Positions 1 to 6,384 of a DNA stretch of 52,615 bases are shown here, piece by piece. Made by a program: the position numbers and the translations under genes. Source of the stretch: a bacterium (lineage in GTDB: Bacteria > Patescibacteriota > Minisyncoccia > Phycocordibacterales > UBA12079); contig JAGYLJ010000005.1 in NCBI GenBank assembly GCA_018401295.1, positions 1-52,615 of the forward strand. Reading direction: 5' to 3'. Below the pieces are notes generated by a model. It did no database searches. It was not told where the DNA came from and saw only the letters and a program-made list of their open reading frames with translations. The number at the start of each line of letters is the position of its first letter. Position 1 is the first letter of the stretch.

Positions 1-8
1 CGCTCGTG

Positions 9-90
9 TGCCCAGGATGGGACTCGAACCCATATGCTCTAGGAGCCACGGCCCTCAACCGTGTGTGTATACCAATTCCACCACCTGGGC
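9..90 (-). tRNA. tRNA-Leu (anticodon GAG)
   Basis: Read on the minus strand this folds as a cloverleaf. The acceptor pair is GCCCAGG/CCTGGGC, the anticodon stem CACGG/CCGTG encloses loop TTGAGGG with anticodon GAG, the variable arm is long as in class II tRNAs, and the T arm is ATGGG-TTCGAGT-CCCAT. The discriminator is A and the next bases are CAC, so CCA is not encoded and must be added by a CCA-adding enzyme. It follows rplS on the same strand. Confidence 0.93.
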
Positions 91-132
91 TTAAACACAA
101 AAGTAGTATAACGAATTATAAGAAAAATAAAA

Positions 133-165
133 AGAGCCGAGCCCTAATTAGGAAGACTCGACTCT
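133..165 (-). terminator. Terminator-like hairpin after rplS
   Basis: On the minus strand AGAGTCGAG pairs with CTCGGCTCT, followed by a T-rich stretch. It lies 17 bases after the rplS stop codon and before tRNA-Leu, so it probably ends the rplS transcript. Confidence 0.6.
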
Positions 166-181
166 GTTTAAAATCTAATTA

Positions 182-727
182 TTATTTTTCTATTTCTTCC
201 TTATTTTTTACTTCTTCAATAATTTCACCAGACTCTTCTACTACTTCACTTTCTTCTACTTGTTGTAGTTCAGCCTCCTTTTTATTTTCCTCTTCTTGCT
301 TTAACATTTCTTCTTCCTCTTTCTTCATTCTATCTGCTTCTGCTATATCACTTTTAGTAGAAAGGTCCACCATCTTCATTTTTCTCATTTGTCGTCTTAT
401 CTCTCTAGCCACTTTTTCACGAATAAAGTAAAGTTTTGACCTCCTAACTCTAGATCTCTTTATAATTTCAATCTTATCAATAATAGGAGAAAATAAAGGA
501 AAAATTCTTTCTACCCCGACTCCACTAGCCACTTTCCTCACAGTAAACGTTGCACCTGCTTCATTACCGTGTTTCCTCGCTAAAACTAAACCTTCAAAAG
601 CCTGTAATCTAGTCTTTCCTTTTTCTTGAATTTTAACCCATACACGCACAGTATCACCAGACCTAATTCCTAGTTCTTTTCTCTCTTCCATATTAACTGG
701 GGAAATTTGAATTGTTTCTAATTTCAT
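182..727 (-). CDS. rplS: 50S ribosomal protein L19
   Basis: L19 is a large-subunit protein at the interface with 16S rRNA. The protein begins [20 protein letters not shown] and carries the family core: [20 protein letters not shown], then [11 protein letters not shown], then [17 protein letters not shown], then RRSKLYFIR. It is about 182 residues, longer than the usual 115-120, because of an acidic Glu/Lys-rich tail from about residue 115. Such tails are common in CPR ribosomal proteins. The reading frame is open 12 codons upstream, but the ATG at 727 fits the family start. No Shine-Dalgarno is visible; TATGAT lies 12 bases upstream. Confidence 0.93.
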   Translation of the reverse strand: MKLETIQISPVNMEERKELGIRSGDTVRVWVKIQEKGKTRLQAFEGLVLARKHGNEAGATFTVRKVASGVGVERIFPLFSPIIDKIEIIKRSRVRRSKLYFIREKVAREIRRQMRKMKMVDLSTKSDIAEADRMKKEEEEMLKQEEENKKEAELQQVEESEVVEESGEIIEEVKNKEEIEK

Positions 728-815
728 GAGCCAAACTTTATCATAAATTGTTATATTTCGCAATATTAATTAAGAAAGTCAGAGAATATGAAACCCCCAC
801 AACTAAACATCAAAA

Positions 816-1538
816 TTATTTAATTAAATCTATGGCTTTTTGAAAATCCTTAGGTAAAGGAGCTTCTATTTTTATTTTTTTTCCATCTAATAAAGAAAAC
901 TCAATAAAAAAGGCGTGTAAAGCCACACGGTTAAAACCTAGGGCAAATTCTCTTTTAGGCGCGTACAATCTATCCCCTACAACTGGATGATTAATAGCTT
1001 TCATATGGACCCTTATCTGATGAGTTCTCCCTGTTTTTAAATTAACCTCTAAAAAGGAAAAGTCTTTATTCCTCTTTAAAACTTTATATTCAGTAACAGC
1101 TTCCCTTAAGACACCCCTTGCCCCTCTTTGAGCCGACCATTGTCTAAAATCACTGCTACTTCTTCCTATTGAGCGATCAATAACACCTTCTTCATCTTTT
1201 ATTTCCCCCCAAACGAAAGTTTTATATATTTTTTTTATTTTCTTATCTTTAAACTGTTGTTTTAAGTTTAAAAAAGTCTCTTGATTCTTTACAATAATTA
1301 AAATACCGCTGGTCTCCCTATCTAATCGATGAACAATTCCCGGTCTTTTTATTTCCTTACCGTTTTGAAGAATCAAAGACTCTCCAACATTCTCCAATTC
1401 AGGATACTTTTCTAAAATCCAACCACATAAATTTGGCTCTTTAGTTTTACCGTCAAAGTGGACAACCAAACCAGCTGGTTTATCAACCACTAAAACATTT
1501 TTATCTTCAAAAAGTATTTTGATATTATTCAAGCTCAT
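816..1538 (-). CDS. RluD/RluA-family pseudouridine synthase
   Basis: This enzyme isomerises specific uridines in rRNA or tRNA to pseudouridine. The N-terminal FEDKNVLVVDKPAGLVVH and the catalytic motif GIVHRLDRETSGILI (aspartate in HRLDRETSG) identify the RluA/RluD family. KTGRTHQIRVHM and HPVVGDRLY are further family motifs. At 240 residues it lacks the N-terminal S4 RNA-binding domain of RluD, so the exact target base cannot be assigned. The start overlaps the end of the upstream amidase gene by 14 bases, suggesting translational coupling. It could be RluA-, RluC- or RluD-like. Confidence 0.88.
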   Translation of the reverse strand: MSLNNIKILFEDKNVLVVDKPAGLVVHFDGKTKEPNLCGWILEKYPELENVGESLILQNGKEIKRPGIVHRLDRETSGILIIVKNQETFLNLKQQFKDKKIKKIYKTFVWGEIKDEEGVIDRSIGRSSSDFRQWSAQRGARGVLREAVTEYKVLKRNKDFSFLEVNLKTGRTHQIRVHMKAINHPVVGDRLYAPKREFALGFNRVALHAFFIEFSLLDGKKIKIEAPLPKDFQKAIDLIK

Positions 1539-2703
1539 TCAATTGTTCCCTTGTTAATTCCCCTACAAATCCTGAAGCCGGTGATATATTATATTCTTTC
1601 TGAAAATCTTTTACAGCTTGCAGAGTACAGTTACCAAAACTACCAGAAATAGGACATATATTCAAATTTGAACCAGAAGGTGGATAGAATCCTTTCTTGG
1701 CCAAAAGAAATTGCAATGCCAAAACCCCTTCATCATTATTTATTCCTTTTCTTAAATTGGAATTCCACTCGTAGGGTAAAATAACATTTTCCTTTTCTGA
1801 ACTTTTATCAAAGTAATCTAAAATACTCAAATAGGTCTGCCAGGCCATTTCTTGCAAAACGTCTTTTCTTGTATTTGAATTAGTAAATTGTGGTTCATAA
1901 ACGTAACCATATTCAATTAAAAGACCTGCTGAATCCAATGTATTGTAAGCACCCAAAGCGATGAATCCCTGTATCTCCTTTATCCCTCCTTCACTCTTTT
2001 CATATTTTAAATCACTATAGGCAGAATATTTACCTAAAAATTCTGATACTGATTCAGCAATCGAACGACTTACTTTAGAATTTGAATATTGTTTATCTGG
2101 TATATAAATAGTCAAACCAGAATATTTACCCACACCATCTGAATATCTTCCCGGATAATCATTAAAATGAACATGAATAACAATATCCATCTCATTTTCA
2201 TTTGACCATTTATTTACACCATATAGCCTTGTTGCCACTTCTGGTAATGATTTACGGTTAGAGTTAAAACCAATATCAGAATCAATTAAACCCGAATCGA
2301 CTAAAGCACTCATAAGATCCTGATTTTCCTTCTGAAAATTAAAAATATCCTCCTTGTTATTTTTTATATAAGCTAAATAATCTTCGTCATAGCCTTGTCT
2401 ATTTCTCAATAAATAAACTTGAAATAAACTCTCCTGTCGCAAATAATTGGTTAAATATTCAGCAAGTTCTACATTTAAATCTGCTTCTCTCACTCCCTCA
2501 AATTCAGTTCCCCAGTATTCATTATCATGACCTGGGACAACCAAAATTCTCACAGTTGATTTCGCTTTAAGTTGTTTCTCTGTTAGGCTATCAACAAAAA
2601 ATATTCCTGCTAACATCTCGCGAGGATTAACATCTGTATATTTTGTTAAAACAAAAATTGTTATAAACAAGAAACCAATAAAAATAAAAATTTTCTTAAA
2701 CAT
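1525..2703 (-). CDS. N-acetylmuramoyl-L-alanine amidase with peptidoglycan-binding domain
   Basis: A predicted secreted or membrane-anchored cell-wall hydrolase that cleaves the MurNAc-L-Ala bond. Residues 5-20 form a hydrophobic anchor or signal. The Amidase_3-like domain shows VPGHDNEYWGTEFEG (zinc His and Glu region), IVIHVHFND (second His region) and LIEYGYV, matching the family's conserved E-G-F-like end. Residues about 325-392 form a PG_binding_1-like domain ending VKDFQKEYN...TREQLNELE. The insertion between the zinc motifs is long for the family. It lies upstream of, and overlaps, the pseudouridine synthase gene. Confidence 0.83.
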   Translation of the reverse strand: MFKKIFIFIGFLFITIFVLTKYTDVNPREMLAGIFFVDSLTEKQLKAKSTVRILVVPGHDNEYWGTEFEGVREADLNVELAEYLTNYLRQESLFQVYLLRNRQGYDEDYLAYIKNNKEDIFNFQKENQDLMSALVDSGLIDSDIGFNSNRKSLPEVATRLYGVNKWSNENEMDIVIHVHFNDYPGRYSDGVGKYSGLTIYIPDKQYSNSKVSRSIAESVSEFLGKYSAYSDLKYEKSEGGIKEIQGFIALGAYNTLDSAGLLIEYGYVYEPQFTNSNTRKDVLQEMAWQTYLSILDYFDKSSEKENVILPYEWNSNLRKGINNDEGVLALQFLLAKKGFYPPSGSNLNICPISGSFGNCTLQAVKDFQKEYNISPASGFVGELTREQLNELE

Positions 2704-2790
2704 TTCACTTTTAATTATACACTATTCATTGATTTATGTGGATAATATTGGTATAAATAAGTTGATTTTTAATTACTAATTTGAAAATTC

Positions 2791-2862
2791 GTCCCCGTAG
2801 TTCAATGGATAGAACGAAAGCCTTCTAAGCTTTAGATGTAGGTCCGATTCCTACCGGGGGCA
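2791..2862 (+). tRNA. tRNA-Arg (anticodon TCT)
   Basis: Acceptor GTCCCCG pairs with CGGGGGC (one T-G wobble). The anticodon stem AAAGC/GCTTT encloses CTTCTAA with anticodon TCT. The T arm is GTAGG-TCCGATT-CCTAC. The discriminator is A; CCA is not encoded. It is followed directly by a hairpin and then by the first tRNA-associated repeat cluster. Confidence 0.93.
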
Positions 2863-2870
2863 CAAATCGC

Positions 2871-2916
2871 AAAAAAACAAAAGCAACAGTTTAAAAACTG
2901 TTGCTTTTGTTTTTTA
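2871..2916 (+). terminator. Terminator hairpin of tRNA-Arg(TCT)
   Basis: AACAAAAGCAACAGTTT and its complement AAACTGTTGCTTTTGTT form a long hairpin ending in a run of six T, eight bases after the tRNA. It has the form of a factor-independent terminator. Confidence 0.75.
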
Positions 2917-3380
2917 AAAGAGCAAACTGCTTTGCTCTTTGACGATTTGTGCGGGCACAGGCATATTTTTGCGACCCACAGGGAGCAAAAAAGCCGAGGA
3001 GGGGATAAAAAACAAACTGCTTTGTTTTTTATCCAGTTTTTCTGAAAGAAAAAATTTCCTATATCGAGCGAAGCGAGATAGGAAATAGGTGGGTCAACAA
3101 ACACTTAGATATTTTTGAGTCCGGAGGACAAAAAAAATATTTAGTGATTTGTGTGCGATTCCTACTGGGGGGCACAAATTGAGCAAAGCGAAATTTGGGA
3201 CCCCAGAACGAGCCAACTGCTTGGCTCGTGTTAGAAATCGAAAGCCGGAAGATGTTGCAAACAAGGAGCAACACTGAGGCGGGGTCGCGGAACACTTAGT
3301 AAGATTTTCGAGCCTGCCTGCCGATAGGCGAGGCAAAGCGGAATATATTTAGTGATTTGTGACCACATGATTATGTATAC
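2917..3380 (+). repeat. tRNA-associated repeat cluster 1 (after tRNA-Arg)
   Basis: This stretch has no convincing gene. It is built of hairpins and a partial tRNA 3' end. Visible parts are hairpins with central AACTGCTT at 2918-2940, 3003-3034 and 3209-3228; a palindromic GAGCGAAGCGAG block near 3064; hairpin-like segments running from CACTTAG to AGTGATTTGTG (3103-3152 and 3292-3361); a tRNA-Arg-like tail CGATTCCTACTGGGGGGCAC at about 3156-3175; and the palindrome CCTGCCTGCCGATAGGC near 3315. The same modules recur at 8.2-8.4 kb (inverted) and 23.2-23.5 kb. Short ORFs across it resemble each other only because the DNA is repeated. Confidence 0.8.
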
Positions 3381-4001
3381 GAAGTATTCCATTAACCTAA
3401 CAAAAAAAGACCTTCCGGTCTTTTTTGTGTGTCTGTGGGCGATGAGGGATTTGGTCACAAATATTTTGCTTCGCAAAATTTCGCTACCCCGACTCGGCGA
3501 CAAGCACTCGCTTCGCTCATCTTGTATACCGCCTCCGTCTTTCAAATCCCTATCGCTCCTACAAAATCAAAAATCCCAAAGCATTCGCTTTGGGACTTAA
3601 GATTTTGTGGGCGATGAGGGATTTGGTCCCCAGTTCTAATTATTTTAGTTCGCTTCACTCCTAAAATAATAAGAACTCTTGACCTCGCTCAGTCATATTT
3701 TTCTTTCGCTTCGCTTCAGAAAAATATATTCCCTCGGTTCAAATCCCTATCGCTCCTACAAAATCAAAAATCCCAAAGCATTCGCTTTGGGACTTAAGAT
3801 TTTGTGGGCGATGAGGGATTTGGTCCCCAGTTCTAATTATTTTAGTTCGCTTCACTCCTAAAATAATAAGAACTCTTGACCTCGCTCAGTCATATTTTTC
3901 TTTCGCTTCGCTTCAGAAAAATATATTCCCTCGGTTCAAATCCCTATCGCTCCTACAAAATCAAAAATCCCAAAGCATTCGCTTTGGGACTTAAGATTTT
4001 G
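3381..4001 (-). repeat. tRNA-associated repeat cluster 2, with 197-bp tandem units (after tRNA-Val)
   Basis: In tRNA sense this lies just 3' of tRNA-Val. Partial copies of the tRNA-Val 3' end (GGGCGATGAGGGATTTG on the plus strand) lie at 3437, 3609 and 3806, with the functional copy at 4003. The last three are exactly 197 bases apart and the units between them look near identical. Each unit also holds an inverted partial copy (CAAATCCCTATCGCTCC at 3543, 3740 and 3937) and a hairpin around CCCAAAGCATTCGCTTTGGG that serves as terminator next to the functional tRNA. No gene is present. Confidence 0.85.
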
Positions 4002-4074
4002 TGGGCGATGAGGGATTTGAACCCCCGACCTTCGCAGTGTAAATGCGCTGCTCTACCAACTGAGCTAATCGCCC
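4002..4074 (-). tRNA. tRNA-Val (anticodon TAC)
   Basis: On the minus strand the acceptor is GGGCGAT/ATCGCCC, the D arm GCTC-AGTTGGTA-GAGC, and the anticodon loop TTTACAC carries anticodon TAC. The T arm is TCGGGGGTTCAAATCCC. The discriminator is A and CCA is not encoded. Broken copies of this gene lie on both sides. Confidence 0.93.
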
Positions 4075-4117
4075 AAGTATAATTTTACTTGGTATTGTGT
4101 ATTTAATTTTCAATTCT

Positions 4118-4195
4118 CTGTAAAGCGCATTTACACTTAAGTGTAAATGATAGAAACTCCACCGTTTCTATCTCCGTCAACTGAGCTAATCGCCC
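4118..4195 (-). pseudogene. Broken tRNA-Val copy disrupted by palindromes
   Basis: On the minus strand the first 18 bases GGGCGATTAGCTCAGTTG match the functional tRNA-Val 5' end. The D stem then gives way to a hairpin (GATAGAAAC/GTTTCTATC, plus-strand 4149-4172), followed by a 22-base perfect palindrome CATTTACACTTAAGTGTAAATG at 4128-4149 built around the anticodon-region sequence. The remainder of the tRNA is missing. It lies 44 bases upstream of the intact tRNA-Val. Confidence 0.7.
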
Positions 4196-4243
4196 TTTTG
4201 TGTCCATAATTATATAGAAAAAACTAATCAAAATCAATCTAAT

Positions 4244-4834
4244 TTACAAAACAAAAATCAAGATCACAATAATCACAAAGACTACAAGAATCCAATTAAA
4301 ATATTCAAAAGCATTCTTCGCCACTTTTTTACCGAACAATTTAACAATATAACCCACAGCGAAAAATCTCAACCCCCTCCCTATCAAAGAGGCTAATAGA
4401 AATGTAAAGATATTTATATTGAAAAAACCCGCAGAGATAGTAAAAACCTTAAAAGGAATAGGAGTAAAGGCTGAAATAAAAATTGTCCAAAAGGCATTCT
4501 GAGAAAACATCTGAGAAACTGTTAACATCTGACTTTGTAAATTATAAGTATTCACAATAAACTCACCCACCAAACTAAAAAAGAAAAAACCTATCAAATA
4601 ACCAAACAATCCACCAACAACAGAAGCAACAGTAGTAATAAGAGAATAATATACCCACCTAGCTCCATTTTTTATCAAAATTGCCAAAAGGAAAACATCT
4701 GGTGGAATTACGAAAAAAGAAGCCTCTGTGAAAGAACAAATAATCAACCAAATTTTAGCCCTTCTCCCTTGAGATTTATTATCGACCCAGTCTTCAGTCC
4801 TCTCTTTTATTTTTTGTAAAAAATTTAAAATCAT
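4244..4834 (-). CDS. YqaA/DedA-like (VTT domain) membrane protein
   Basis: A 196-residue integral membrane protein with about five hydrophobic segments. The central part, EASFFVIPPDVFLLAILI followed by a glycine-rich stretch (GGLFGYLIGFFFF) and FTPIPFKVFTISAGF, matches the SNARE-associated/VTT superfamily, closest to the YqaA branch. Members are linked to lipid scrambling or membrane homeostasis, but the substrate here is unknown. It is the last gene of a minus-strand run with ruvX, starting five bases after the ruvX stop. Confidence 0.75.
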   Translation of the reverse strand: MILNFLQKIKERTEDWVDNKSQGRRAKIWLIICSFTEASFFVIPPDVFLLAILIKNGARWVYYSLITTVASVVGGLFGYLIGFFFFSLVGEFIVNTYNLQSQMLTVSQMFSQNAFWTIFISAFTPIPFKVFTISAGFFNINIFTFLLASLIGRGLRFFAVGYIVKLFGKKVAKNAFEYFNWILVVFVIIVILIFVL

Positions 4835-4839
4835 ATTAA

Positions 4840-5223
4840 TTATATTTTTCTTTTTTTATCTAGGTAACTTGTCAAAATAAGAGCTGCCGCCGACGCATCT
4901 ATTTTATCACTTTTACCTTGAATCCGCTCAGCTTCAGCACTAGTTAAGAATTCTGGTTCTAAGTGAACTATTAAATTATTTCTTTCTAAATCTGTTTTAA
5001 ATCTTAAAATATCTTTCATAATAAAATTAGGCTCTCCAGAAAAATTAAACGATTCTCCGAGAACCACAACTTCAATTTTTTCCTCAAGACAAATTTTCAG
5101 AATACTTTCCAAAAGTTGTTTACCATTATGCAAAACAGTTTTAGCAAAAGCTAAGTTCCCACCATCATCCGAGACAGCAATTCCTACGTTCTTTTCTCCA
5201 TAATCTATACCTAAATATTTCAT
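4840..5223 (-). CDS. ruvX: Putative pre-16S rRNA nuclease / Holliday junction resolvase-like protein (RuvX/YqgF)
   Basis: An RNase H-fold nuclease of 127 residues. The first motif GIDYGEKNVGIAVSD holds the catalytic aspartate, VVVLGES the second acidic site, and SDKIDASAAALIL the C-terminal Asp region. YqgF matures the 5' end of 16S rRNA in E. coli; a role in recombination has also been proposed for the family. It sits four bases from the upstream 131-residue gene and five from the downstream membrane protein gene, so all are probably co-transcribed. Confidence 0.88.
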   Translation of the reverse strand: MKYLGIDYGEKNVGIAVSDDGGNLAFAKTVLHNGKQLLESILKICLEEKIEVVVLGESFNFSGEPNFIMKDILRFKTDLERNNLIVHLEPEFLTSAEAERIQGKSDKIDASAAALILTSYLDKKRKI

Positions 5224-5227
5224 ATAA

Positions 5228-5623
5228 TTAGTCTAATCGATGTCTCGATTTATTCCCTGTTTTCTCTTCATAAACCTTATTAAACAATTTTTCACCTAAA
5301 TAAGAACCTTGATACTCCTTATTCTTAATGCTTTTCACTATCTCATAAAATTTAGTAAGTTCATTCTTTATTTCTCCATTATCAGCCTTAATCAAAAATT
5401 CTTCTAAGCTCATATCATATAATCGATTTTTTATAGCCTCTAAAGCTATATTCTCAGAGTAAAGATAGCCAAGAAAATACAAAATTGCCCTAGCGCGATA
5501 GACTTCATCTTCCGTGCATCCTTTGTTCTCAATAATATGTATATATTTACTCCACAGGTTTTCAATGGCTTGTGATAATTTTTCTAAATCAAACCTATAT
5601 GTGTATATCAAAATTTCTTCCAT
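5228..5623 (-). CDS. Hypothetical helical protein
   Basis: I do not recognise this 131-residue protein. It is predicted helical, mixed charge and soluble, with no signal peptide or membrane segment. It has one cysteine (Cys36) and segments such as LEKLSQAIENLWSKYIHII and ARAILYFLGYLYSE. The C-terminus is basic (KTGNKSRHRLD). It overlaps the upstream PEP-utiliser mobile-domain gene by 16 bases and sits four bases before ruvX. The tight overlap suggests it works with the mobile-domain protein, but that is inference. Confidence 0.65.
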   Translation of the reverse strand: MEEILIYTYRFDLEKLSQAIENLWSKYIHIIENKGCTEDEVYRARAILYFLGYLYSENIALEAIKNRLYDMSLEEFLIKADNGEIKNELTKFYEIVKSIKNKEYQGSYLGEKLFNKVYEEKTGNKSRHRLD

Positions 5624-5901
5624 ATTTTTTTATCGAAATCTACTTCAATAAAGTCTCCTGTTTCAAGTTGTGAAGTAACTTTTGCTTGCCCCATGATTAA
5701 AGGGATATTATTTTCTCTAGAAATAATAGCAGCGTGACATAATAAATTATTTATCTCAGTAATAATTCCAGAGGTTCTTGATAAAATAATTTGTACATCT
5801 GGAGTCGTATTTTTAACCACAAGAGTATCACCGGTTTCAAAGCCAACTAAATCCTCATCCTTCCACAATCTTTTTTTAATAACAAACACTCTTTTTTTCA
5901 T
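5608..5901 (-). CDS. Stand-alone PEP-utilising enzyme mobile (phosphohistidine) domain
   Basis: This 97-residue protein matches the swivelling domain of PEP synthase, pyruvate phosphate dikinase and PTS enzyme I. It shows GDTLVVKNTTPDVQIILS, then SGIITEINNLLCHAAIISRE with the phospho-acceptor histidine in CHAAIIS, then NIPLIMG. It is a complete mobile domain with no ATP-grasp or TIM-barrel partner alongside. It could act in trans with a split enzyme or be a relic. The promoter probably lies in the upstream hairpin, where TATAAT sits in GTGCTATAATAGCAC. Confidence 0.78.
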   Translation of the reverse strand: MKKRVFVIKKRLWKDEDLVGFETGDTLVVKNTTPDVQIILSRTSGIITEINNLLCHAAIISRENNIPLIMGQAKVTSQLETGDFIEVDFDKKIWKKF

Positions 5902-5916
5902 AGAATTAAAAAGAAA

Positions 5917-5959
5917 ACTCTCGCTTCTTTGTGCTATTATAGCACATTAAAGCGAGAGT
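5917..5959 (-). terminator. Long hairpin: terminator with embedded promoter box
   Basis: ACTCTCGCTT pairs with AAGCGAGAGT and encloses a second palindrome TGTGCTATTATAGCACA. On the minus strand it follows the receiver-like gene and ends in a T-rich stretch, so it can terminate that gene. The inner palindrome contains TATAAT correctly placed to start the transcript of the next gene. Confidence 0.6.
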
Positions 5960-5965
5960 CCCTGC

Positions 5966-6301
5966 TCAATAATAATCGGCCAGTTGGGATAATAAATCAA
6001 CGAAATCCCATTTATTACCACCACTACGACAACCCTTTTCAATCATTTCTTTCCTCATATCCAAATTCTGCGAAGTAGAAATAACAACCTGAGATATTTT
6101 CAACAAGTCAGAGATAAAAGGAATTGTCGATTTCTCCCCCAACCATCCATCCAGAGCGACAGCGAAGAACTTATGATTAGAGGAAATCACAGCTCTTAAC
6201 TCATCTTCAGAACGAGCTACAATAATTTCTGCTTTTTTCCCCAACCGATGAGTAATAAGTTGCTCCCAACGAGCAATGTCTTCCACAATAAGAACCTCCA
6301 C
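5966..6301 (-). CDS. Small receiver-like (response-regulator fold) protein
   Basis: About 111 residues. The start VEVLIVEDIARWEQLITHRL resembles the first strand and acidic pair of CheY-like receivers. FFAVALDGWLGEKST places an Asp where the phospho-acceptor would be, VVISTSQN resembles the fourth strand, and NKWDFVDLL supplies the Lys region. There is no output domain. Two GTG starts are possible. The one at 6301 has AAAGGGGGTG six bases upstream and is preferred; the one at 6310 overlaps that motif. It belongs to the set of solitary small genes here with a strong Shine-Dalgarno and private terminator. Kinase dependence is unproven. Confidence 0.6.
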   Translation of the reverse strand: MEVLIVEDIARWEQLITHRLGKKAEIIVARSEDELRAVISSNHKFFAVALDGWLGEKSTIPFISDLLKISQVVISTSQNLDMRKEMIEKGCRSGGNKWDFVDLLSQLADYY

Positions 6302-6384
6302 TTGAAACACCCCCTTTCAGGATAAAATTAAAAAAGGACTTCTCCTAAAAAGATTTATAACACAATTCTTAAAAAAATCAATTT

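Noticed and set aside
6-431. Plus-strand ORF of 141 codons over tRNA-Leu and rplS
   Set aside because: It lies antisense to the acidic, low-complexity tail of rplS, and its Ser-rich translation is the expected artefact.
2832-3600. Several 60-110 residue ORFs in the clusters, e.g. with NWIKNKAVCF in three places (3.0, 8.3, 23.4 kb)
   Set aside because: They are reading frames through repeated hairpin DNA, run on both strands, and share sequence only because the DNA module is repeated. They have no start signals or protein-like composition.
3609-4001. CRISPR array
   Set aside because: The repeats are 197 bases, adjacent, with no unique spacers, and consist of tRNA pieces and hairpins. No cas genes are present.
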